Assembly (NCBI GenBank): GCA_037039685.1 | Contig: JAWNGF010000006.1 | Coordinates: forward strand, 1 to 64,000 | Length of the DNA: 64,000 nucleotides | Direction of reading: 5' to 3' | From: Ceratobasidium sp. AG-K | Lineage: Eukaryota; Basidiomycota; Agaricomycetes; Cantharellales; Ceratobasidiaceae | Shown here: in pieces, positions 56,990-64,000 of the stretch | How positions within the stretch are numbered: position 1 is the first letter of the stretch | Layout: each line of letters starts with the position of its first letter | The notes under the pieces: generated by a model | What the model was told of the DNA's origin: nothing | The model's input: only the letters and a program-made list of their open reading frames with translations | Databases searched by the model: none | Position numbers and translations under genes: made by a program

Positions 56990-59900
56990 GAAGTGAAATT
57001 TGGAGGAAGCTGGCCGGTGGGAAAGTCCTTCTGGAATTTTCTCATGACATGAGTCAGCCCGGCAAAATTTTCCACTGGTTCTTCTGTGTCTGCCAGGGGG
57101 CTATAACCCTTCCATCTGATGCGGTATTTCAGCCCATCAGGGCCTTGGTGCCAATCTACAATTTTCTCTACTTCATATTCTTCTTTGCCTTCTTCAGTCA
57201 GGATTGGTGGAGGTCAGGGCTGATTTCGTTGGAAGTCTAGGTCTTCAGTATAGGGGGTCAGCATGTTTCCATGGAAGACGTTGTGGATGCGCATGGTTTT
57301 TTCAAGATCCAGTTAGTAGGCGTGTGAGGAGTTTTGCTTTTTCACAACAATGGGACCTGTTTTCTTGTCATCAAGCTTCTTGCTTGGGTGTCTAGTGGTG
57401 ATATTGGTAGTCAAGAGCCAGACGTTGTCTCCTTCCTTGTATTGTGTTTTTGGGGTTTTGTCATAAGCTTCTTCTAGGTGGCTATGAGACAAGCCGCGAT
57501 GGAGAGTGGACGGCACTAAGACCTAAGTGACCTCTTGAACTGCAACACACTTAGGTGTCTGTAGGCTCTCAAGGGTAGGGGTGGTTCAAAGTGTCACTTG
57601 AAGGGGATGTTTGACGAGACAAAACAAGCTGGGGGTTACCAGGCTTGTTGGTCCTCTATATATATTCAAGACGTGGCCGAGTCATACAAAGTGCAGCCAC
57701 ATGAGTCATAACAGTCAACCAGTCAGGAGTGTCCATGTGAGTCATGCTGTATGAACAGACATGACTCGTACAAAGGCACAGCCGCATTACACAATGTAAC
57801 AGGATAACCACAAGAAGGTGGCAACGAGGCGAAAGGAACAGACACACAACATGAAAGGGGAAACAGGCGGGGCAAGACACAAACAAGACGATGGAAGGAG
57901 CTGGCTCACGACAGGTTTCTTCCCTTGATTGATGATATTCCATCAAAGCCTTTGTTTCTTCCCACACAGCCTCCATGTCTTTTGTCCACTTGTCTCCTTC
58001 TGGGGATCAAGTCACATAGTCCTCAATAGACCATTTGGGGGTCATGCCATAGATGACTTCAAAGGGGGATTTGTTTGTGACTCAATTTTTGTGGTTGTTG
58101 CGGCAGAATTCCGCAATGGGTAACCATTTTGCCCAATTGTCCTGCTTGTGATTTCCAAAGATGCATATCCATCCCTCAAGCCATTGGTTTGTTCTTTCCA
58201 CCAAGCCGTCTGTTTCAGGGTGGAAGGCAGTGGAGAATGTCCCCTGGATTCCTAGCTGCTTGTAGACTGCTTCTAAGAAGTGTGATTTGAAGGTGGATCC
58301 TCTATCTGAGACAGTGGTTTTGGGGAAACCATGGAGGTGCCATACTTCCTTCACAAAAATATCAGCAAGTTCTTCTGAGTTCATGGACTCTTTGCAGGGG
58401 ATGAAGTGTGCCATTCTGGAAAAGCAGTCCATCACAACAAGGACACTGTCGAACCCTTGTGATCTTGGTAATTTCACTATGAAATCATATGCAATATTTT
58501 CCCAAGGTTTCTCTGGAATGGGCAAGGGTTTGAGTGGTAGGTGTCCTTTGCTTCCCTTCCCCCTCTGGCACGCTTTGCAACTGTCAACATACTTGTTGAC
58601 TTGTGCTTTCATGCCTGGCCAGTAGTAGTTTCTAGAAATGAGTTCTAGAGTTCTGGCTTGTCCTTGGTGACCTGCAATGGGTGAGTCATGGTAGAGTTTG
58701 AGAAGCTTCAGTTTGATGTCTTTTTTGTCCAGAACAAAGATTCTGCCTTGGTACCAAAGGAGATCTTCACTCATTTTGTAGTCCTTGAATTGTTTTTTCA
58801 CAGAGGGCGGTAGGTCTTCCTTTCCCTTGGTGCTTTTGATCAAGGTCTCCAGGTTTTCATCCTCCTCCAGAGCTTCTTTGATTTCCGCAATAATGTTGTT
58901 GCTCATCAGGGCAGAGAATCCTTTGAAGTTTTTCGCGGAGATCATCACTTGTTCCACGGAAGCAATATTGTTGTGATTGCTTCTCCTGGAGAGGATGTCT
59001 GGTTTCTCCAACATTTTGCCGGGTCTATAGTGGATTTCGAAATTGTAGCTTGCCAGCATGAGGAGCCATCTGTTGTGTTGTCGGTTGAAGGTGCTGGCCT
59101 TCTGCCAGTAAGTAAGGTTTTTGTGATCTGTGTAGATCACTATTGGTTCCTTTGTTCCTTCAAGGTGAATGCGCCAGTGTCGTAATGCTTCTATGATGGC
59201 AAGGAGCTCCTTGTCATGTGTGTCGTAATTCAACTCTGCTTCCTTGAAGCTTTTTGAGAGAAACCCTATTGGGTGTAAATATCCATCTTTTTGTTGCTGG
59301 CTGAGAATAGCTCCCATTGCCACTCCTGAGGCGTCTGTTTCAAGGAAGTACTGCTTTGATTTGTCAGGATGTGCAAGCACTGGTTCCCTTGAAATGACGT
59401 CTTTCAGGGAGTCAAAGGCTTCCTGGTGTTCTGAGTTCCATTCCCATTTCTTGTCCTTTCTTGTCAATTGAGTCAAGGGCTTGACAATCGAGGAGAAGGC
59501 AACCATGAATCTCCTATAGAAGTTGCAAAAACCAATGAACAGCTGTAGTTGTTTCATGGTTTTGGGAGTTGGCCATTCTTGGATAGTCTTGATCTTGTCT
59601 TTGTTCATGGAAATACCGTCCTTGTCGACAACAAAGCCAACCCAGTTGGCTCTTTTTCCATAGAAGGTACATTTCTTCAGATTTCCAAAGAGGTTGTTCT
59701 TCCTCAATTGTTGCAAGACTTCCTTGATATCTATGGTGTGTTGATCTCTTCCTCGAGAAATCATAAGGATGTCATCAATGTAGATCACAATCTTCACCCC
59801 AATCATGTCCCTGAAGATGTGGTCCATCATTCTTTGGAAAGTAGACAGTGCATTCTTGAGGCCAAAGGCCATCACAGTGTATTCAAAAAGCCCTTCTGAG

Positions 59901-60413
59901 GTGATAAATGCTGTCTTCCATTCGTCTCCTTCCCTGATTCTGACATTCCAAAAGCCATTCTTCAGATCAAGCAAAGTGATGAAAAGTTCTTCCTTTGAAC
60001 TTTCTCCAGTCTTCTTGAATATCTCTAGTAGTTGTTTGAGAAGTGGAATAGGGTAGCGGTCCGGGATGGTTTCTTTGTTTGCACCTCTGTAGTCAACAAC
60101 AGGACGTAGGTCAGGGATGGTTTGTCCTTCCTTCAGGGCTTTTTTGACAAAGAAAAGGCTTGCAGCTAGGGGAGATTTGCTGGGTCTGATACGTCCTGAC
60201 CGGAGTTTGTTCTCAATGTATTCCTTTGTTGCTTCTCTTTCCCTTGGTGACAGAGGGTAGGCCATTCTTGGTTTTGGAAGTCAATTGTTGTCATAGAAGT
60301 TGATTCTACAATCCCATTCTCTGTGTTCAGGCAGTTTGTCGTATTTTTCTTTGTCAAAGACATCCTTGAATTCTTCAAGTTCTTCTGGTAGCTCCTGAAG
60401 TAGTCCTGCTTTG
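56990..60413 (-). pseudogene. Element F pol, split by H1 and ending at H2
   Basis: Minus strand. 58082-60265 is intact over RT, RNase H and integrase (SLLDLKNGFW, VIYIDDILMIS, LETDASGVAMGA, HDSPIAGHQGQART, KACQRGKGSK, HPETDGLVERTNQ). Stops occur at about 60283, 58080, 58009, 57313 and 57218, each where A or G has Arg or Gln. H1 interrupts it at 57469-57913 (GGTTT duplicated). The chromodomain (EYEVEKIVDWHQGPDG, IRWKGYSPLADTEEP) follows and the pol frame continues to 55765 across ORF3. Confidence 0.85.
57469..57913 (-). repeat. Solo LTR of family H in F pol
   Basis: 445 bp starting TGTCATAAGC and ending GGCTCACGACA (plus-strand view), TSD GGTTT (57464-57468 and 57914-57918). It shares about 440 bp with the H LTR at 60414-60881 and contains TGAGTCA-type sites. 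No internal sequence is present, so an earlier full element was removed by LTR recombination. Confidence 0.88.
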
Positions 60414-60881
60414 TGTCGTAAGCTACTTCTTGGTGGCTATGGAACAGGCCGCAAGGGAGAGTGGACGGCACTAAGACCTAAGTGACCTCTTGAACCACAA
60501 CACACTTAAGTGTCTGTAGGCTCTAAAGGGTAGGGGTGGTTCTAAGTGTCACTCGAAGGGGATGTTTTGGCAAGACAAAACAAGCTGGGGTTACCAGGCT
60601 TGTTGGTCCTCTATATATATTCAGAAAACAGCCGAGTCATACAAGGCGCAGCTGCACAAGTCATACATACAAGCCAGTCAGGAGTGTCCGAGTGAGTCAT
60701 GCTGTATGAACAGACATGACTTCTACAAAGCACAGCCGCGTTACACAATGTAACAGAATAACCACAAGAAGGTGGCAACCCAGCAAAGGAAAAGACAAAC
60801 AATGTACAAACAGGACAACAGACACAAGGACAGACGGGCGAGGCAAAAGACGAGTCCGATGGAGTGAGCTGGCTCACGACA
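60414..60881 (-). repeat. 3' LTR of element H2
   Basis: 468 bp, TGTCGTAAGC...GGCTCACGACA, related to the solo LTR at 57469-57913. Followed by a short purine-rich tract on the minus strand (GAGGGGGAGTAA). The TSD partner is outside the window. Confidence 0.82.
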
Positions 60882-60923
60882 TTACTCCCCCTCAGGAGTC
60901 CATCTAGGGGACCTGGATGGGCT

Positions 60924-61097
60924 TCATTGGATCTTGCAATCCTTGCCTTTGGCGAGCATGTGCTCTTCCAGGCCCTTGTCCTCTTCAATGGTCAAATTGA
61001 TCAGGTTGAACACAGTGTTACCTGGTTTGTCCAAGAACTTTTCCCATTCCTCCCATGTCTCCTCCTTTGTCCAGTTGGCCTTGGACCAGTCCAAAAC
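60924..61097 (-). CDS. C-terminal end of the last ORF of element H2
   Basis: A minus-strand frame at the end of H2: VLDWSKANWTKEETWEEW, EKFLDKPGNTVFNLINLTI, EEDKGLEEHMLAKGKDCKIQ, stop at 60924-60926. The N-terminal part is cut by element G. FNLINLTIEED resembles the SUMO-interaction motif type seen in element B ORF3. No function assigned. Confidence 0.5.
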   Translation of the reverse strand, partial: VLDWSKANWTKEETWEEWEKFLDKPGNTVFNLINLTIEEDKGLEEHMLAKGKDCKIQ

Positions 61098-61593
61098 TGT
61101 TGCAACCTGCTAATGCCTATGGTTGACGACCGCTAATGGCCTTTGAGATGTGGAGCAATATGTGATAAGTCTTCTAAGACTCTATCACTAAGGTGGACAA
61201 ACGCTAGTCTTGTCAGTACAAGTCACTAGCTCCTAAGTCCAAGTGGCTGCGCTGAAGGCTAAGTAGCCAAGTGCCTCTGATCACACTGCAGGGAGAGTTG
61301 ACGAGGCAAAGCAAGCTGGGGGTGACCATGCTTGCAAGCCAGTATATATACTCAGAAAACAAGTGAGTCATAGTAAGTACATGAGTCACAAGTCTGAGTC
61401 AGAGTCCGAGTCATAAAGGGGCTGCGTAGGCCAGCCAATAGAAAACAGCATGAGTCATATGACTCATGGTGACACGACATCCATACACCTTACTAAACAA
61501 GGGAGAGGGCGAAGAGGAGAGAAAGGGCGCCTAAGGCGCCAGTGCAAGCCACAAGTCCGCAAACAGAGACAGAGGGAGGGACGGGTCACGACA
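61098..61593 (-). repeat. 3' LTR of element G
   Basis: 496 bp with the same TGAGTCA sites and TATATATA (about 61343) as A and E LTRs, followed by a TTGCCCCCTCACAAAGGCG stretch containing the polypurine tract. Confidence 0.9.
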
Positions 61594-61633
61594 TTGCCCC
61601 CTCACAAAGGCGAGTGTAGTGGAGTGCACTCGC

Positions 61634-62818
61634 CTATTTGCGGGCGACCCATTCCTTCAGTTCTAGCCATCCAACCCTTTCCGCCAGGGCCCGCATGTCC
61701 GCTTCGAGGACCTCGTTCATTCGGTCCCACTTCTCCTGGTAGAGGCGGTCGAGCTCTTCTTGGTGCAGTTCTTGGAGACGCTCGAGTTTTGCTGTCTCCC
61801 GTCAAGACCACTGTTCTTGCCTGTGGTCGAGCCATTTGTTGAGCTGCTCAATGCTCCAGGAACCGCATTGGACCAGGCGGTAAGCCTCGAGAACGTTGGC
61901 GTCGCAAGGCATTCGGTCGGCCGGGGGGTGTGGCTCCATTTTTGCGATGGCGTTGCCAACGTCGGTGATGAGCGCCTCAACGTTTGCTCGGGCTTTGTCC
62001 CATGTGGCCTCCCATTCTCGTTCGACTCGTTCGGCCTCCTCATCGGTGATTTGGGGAGGGGCGGGGACGTCATTCCCGTTTTCGGAACTTGGCGGTGCAG
62101 GGGGGCCATGGACGACTTCGCCCTTGACGTCCTCCATTGGCTGTCCTGCCAGGTTGACGTGGCCGCTTCCATCAGCGCCTTTTGACCAGTCAATAGTGTT
62201 GAAGGCGGGATCATCTCTTGGGTAAGTGCTTGTGGGAACTGGTAGTTGTTCAAACTCACAGTCCGTTGGCCATCCTGACTCAAAGTCAGTAGCGCATGGG
62301 CGCCACCAGAATCCGTCCTCGTCGCGGTGTCCGCCATTGTCAAGGGCAAGGCGAGGGTCGTTCTCTCGCTTGAACCACTCATCTCCTTCCCATTTGAAAC
62401 CGGTGTCGCGGTTCCAGGCGTCCGCGCTCTTGAGGACGACGTCGTGGACAGTGAGTCCGATACAACCACGGCAGTGGTAGTACTTGTTGCGACCGATATC
62501 GGTGGGGTCGGAAGGCCGGAAGTCGGGGTGGCTGACCCAGAGGAGGGAGCCGAGGCGGGGGGTAATGAGGGACCTGCGCTGCTCATCCCATTTGACGGTT
62601 GCCCGCTCTCGCAGGGGAATGTACCCCAACTGGACGCCGGCCTCAAGGGCCTCCGCAAGTGCCTTGGCCTCCTTGAGGGACCAGGGGGCAGTGTCCCGGT
62701 TGTTGACAGCAAACTCGCCTGGTCCAGCAAGCTTGATGGCCTTCTTGTAGGCCCTGACCTGCTTGTAGGCGGGTACTCGGGAGAAGGCGGCGACGGCAGT
62801 GGTGCGAGTGGCGGGCAT
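61634..62818 (-). pseudogene. Element G ORF3 with one TGA
   Basis: 394 codons, start MPATRTTAVAAFSRVPAYKQ at 62816-62818. A TGA at 61802-61804 lies just after DHRQEQWS, before the coiled coil (RETAKLERLQELHQEELDRL) that continues in frame to the stop at 61634-61636. Otherwise intact and most similar to F ORF3. The pol frame remains open beneath it to 61717. Confidence 0.8.
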
Positions 62819-63972
62819 TGTTGGTTGTGTAAAGGGGTGGTTTTTGTGGTGGGAGAGGTGCTTTGCAGTGAACAAGTAGATGTAGGCTGAAGAGCTGGAG
62901 TGATGATTTCAGCAGCTTTCCCTCTTGTCTTTTTGTACTTTGAGGGAGTGAAATTCGGAGGAAGAGGGCCGGTGGGAAAGTCCTTCTGGAACCTTCTCAT
63001 GACATGAGTCAGTTCGGTGAAGTTTTCCGCCGGTTCCTCTGTGTCTTCCAGAGGGCTATAGCCTTTCCATCTGATGCGGTATTTCAGCCCCTCGGGGTCT
63101 TGATACCAATCCACAATTTTCTTGACTTCATATTCTTCCTCTCCCTCCTCAGTCATGATCGGCGGAGGTCGGGGTTGATTTCGTTGGAAGTCTAGGTCTT
63201 TGGTATAGGGGGACAACATGTTTCCATGGAAGACATTGTGGATTCGCATGGATTTTGGAAGATCAAGTTGGTAGGCGTGTGAAGAGATCTGTTTCTTCAC
63301 AACAAAGGGGCCAGTTTTCTTGTCATCAAGCTTCTTGCTTGGGCGTCTTGTGGAAATGTTGGTAGTCAGGAGCCAGACGTTGTCCCCTTCCTTGTATTGT
63401 GCCTTTGGGGTCTCTTCCTTTGATTGATGGTATTCCATCAGAGCTTTTGTTTCTTCCCACACAGCCTCCATATCCTTTGTCCACTTGTCTCCTTCTGGGG
63501 AGCGAGTCACATAGTCCTCAATAGACCATTTGGGAGTCATGCCATAGATGACTTCAAAGGGGGATTTGTTTGTGACTCGGTTCTTGTGATTGTTTTGGCA
63601 AAATTCCGCAATAGGTAACCACTTTGCCCAGTCATCTTGTTTGTGATTTCCAAAGATGCGTATCCATCCTTCCAGCCACTGGTTTGTTCTTTCTACCAAG
63701 CCATCTGTTTCAGGGTGGAAGGCTGTGGAGAAAGTTCCTTGGATTCCTAGCCGTTTGTAGACAGCTTCTAGGAAGTGTGACTTGAAGGTGGTTCCTCTAT
63801 CCGAAACAGTGGTCTTGGGGAAACCATGGAGGCGCCATACTTCCTTCACAAAGATATCGGCAAGTTCTTCCGAGTTTGTGGATTCTTTGCAGGGGATGAA
63901 GTGTGCCATTCTGGAAAAGCGGTCCATCACAACAAGGACGCTGTCAAACCCTTGTGATTTTGGTAGTTTCAC
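61717..63972 (-). CDS. Element G pol, C-terminal part (integrase core, chromodomain, P/S/T tail)
   Basis: Open over 751 codons from near the window edge: integrase KLPKSQGFDSVLVVMDRFSR, TTVSDRGTTF, HPETDGLVERTNQ, the GPF-like block KTGPFVVKKQ, chromodomain EYEVKKIVDWYQDPEGL, IRWKGYSPLEDTEEPAEN (about 63030-63150), then a tail rich in Pro/Ser/Thr overlapping ORF3, ending at 61717. The upstream part lies beyond 64000. No stop is seen in the visible part. Confidence 0.85.
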   Translation of the reverse strand: MKLPKSQGFDSVLVVMDRFSRMAHFIPCKESTNSEELADIFVKEVWRLHGFPKTTVSDRGTTFKSHFLEAVYKRLGIQGTFSTAFHPETDGLVERTNQWLEGWIRIFGNHKQDDWAKWLPIAEFCQNNHKNRVTNKSPFEVIYGMTPKWSIEDYVTRSPEGDKWTKDMEAVWEETKALMEYHQSKEETPKAQYKEGDNVWLLTTNISTRRPSKKLDDKKTGPFVVKKQISSHAYQLDLPKSMRIHNVFHGNMLSPYTKDLDFQRNQPRPPPIMTEEGEEEYEVKKIVDWYQDPEGLKYRIRWKGYSPLEDTEEPAENFTELTHVMRRFQKDFPTGPLPPNFTPSKYKKTRGKAAEIITPALQPTSTCSLQSTSPTTKTTPLHNQQCPPLAPLPSPPSPEYPPTSRSGPTRRPSSLLDQASLLSTTGTLPPGPSRRPRHLRRPLRPASSWGTFPCESGQPSNGMSSAGPSLPPASAPSSGSATPTSGLPTPPISVATSTTTAVVVSDSLSTTSSSRARTPGTATPVSNGKEMSGSSERTTLALPLTMADTATRTDSGGAHALLTLSQDGQRTVSLNNYQFPQALTQEMIPPSTLLTGQKALMEAATSTWQDSQWRTSRAKSSMAPLHRQVPKTGMTSPPLPKSPMRRPNESNENGRPHGTKPEQTLRRSSPTLATPSQKWSHTPRPTECLATPTFSRLTAWSNAVPGALSSSTNGSTTGKNSGLDGRQQNSSVSKNCTKKSSTASTRRSGTE

Positions 63973-64000
63973 AATAAAGTCATAAGCGATATTTTCCCAG

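Larger units (their letters stand above)
47175..64000 (-). mobile_element. Ty3/Gypsy element F, interrupted by E, H1 and H2/G; 5' part outside window
   Basis: A minus-strand element of the same superfamily as A. Its 3' LTR is split by E: 47175-47646 plus 55617-55641 (about 497 bp, TGTTGTGACCC...GCAACA). Internal sequence runs from 55642: polypurine GGGGGGG, ORF3 (55682-56866), pol (57000-60413), broken by the solo LTR H1 at 57469-57913 and by element H2 from 60414. It lies in the Copia C leader. Because E, H1 and H2 are inserted in it, it is older than they are. The gag and 5' LTR are not in the window. Confidence 0.85.
60414..64000 (-). mobile_element. LTR element H2 (mostly outside window)
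   Basis: An element of family H inserted in F pol, of which only the 3' LTR and about 216 bp of internal sequence are visible before the nested G element at 61098. It is minus-strand oriented. Confidence 0.65.
61098..64000 (-). mobile_element. Ty3/Gypsy element G, cut by the window edge
   Basis: A minus-strand element; 3' LTR 61098-61593 (496 bp, TGTTGCAACC...CACGACA), likely left TSD AAAAC (61093-61097), then ORF3 and pol. Gag and the 5' LTR lie beyond 64000. It is most similar to F among the elements here (subfamily II). Confidence 0.85.

Overview
The window is fungal nuclear DNA. Genes have many short exons split by introns of about 50-85 nt with GT..AG ends, and the products are eukaryotic (an E(z)-type histone methyltransferase, GPN1, Shp1/p47, a secreted M43 protease). 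The transposons are chromodomain Ty3/Gypsy elements and a Ty1/Copia element. HGDLK-type kinases fused to kinesin-light-chain-like TPRs and the M43 protease point to an Agaricomycete basidiomycete, possibly Rhizoctonia-like; that placement is inference.

The left part (1-27.5 kb) carries genes. A decayed duplicate of a convergent gene pair (1-1360) is followed by the live pair: a proline/serine-rich protein (1795-3086, +) and an E(z)/KMT6-like methyltransferase (3486-6519, -). Next come an NAD(P)-binding NmrA-like protein (6610-7342, -), GPN1 GTPase (7637-9359, -) and, divergently, Shp1/p47 (9728-11088, +). A secreted M43 metalloprotease (11917-13362, +) has a dead tandem copy (about 13950-14617). 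After a gene-poor stretch with old dispersed repeats lie a kinase-TPR fusion gene (18297-21017, -), a tRNA-Glu(CTC) gene (24552-24623, +) and a C2-domain protein gene (24771-27168, -).

The right part (27.5-64 kb) is a stack of nested LTR retrotransposons that can be ordered from target-site duplications. The oldest is a Copia element C (minus strand; its 3' LTR lies at about 27.57-27.82 kb). Gypsy element B (27876-42961, TSD CATCC) sits in the end of C's pol. Gypsy element A (29167-37065, TSD GGCTG) sits in B's gag. Gypsy element F (from 47175 rightwards) sits in C's leader. Gypsy element E (47647-55611, TSD CAGAG) sits in F's LTR. A solo LTR of family H (57469-57913, TSD GGTTT) sits in F's pol. 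A second H element starts at 60414 in F's pol and is itself broken by Gypsy element G (from 61098). F, H2, G and C run off the right edge.

The most interesting signal is in the Gypsy elements. A, E, F and G each carry a third ORF of 367-394 codons downstream of the chromodomain, in the -1 frame relative to pol. The pol frame stays open beneath it as a Pro/Ser/Thr-rich tail and ends exactly 83 nt before the ORF3 stop in all four copies. The more distant element B has an apparently unrelated ORF in the same place and frame, with two SUMO-interaction-like motifs. Nearly all inactivating stop codons in the elements fit C-to-T transitions (for example CGA to TGA).
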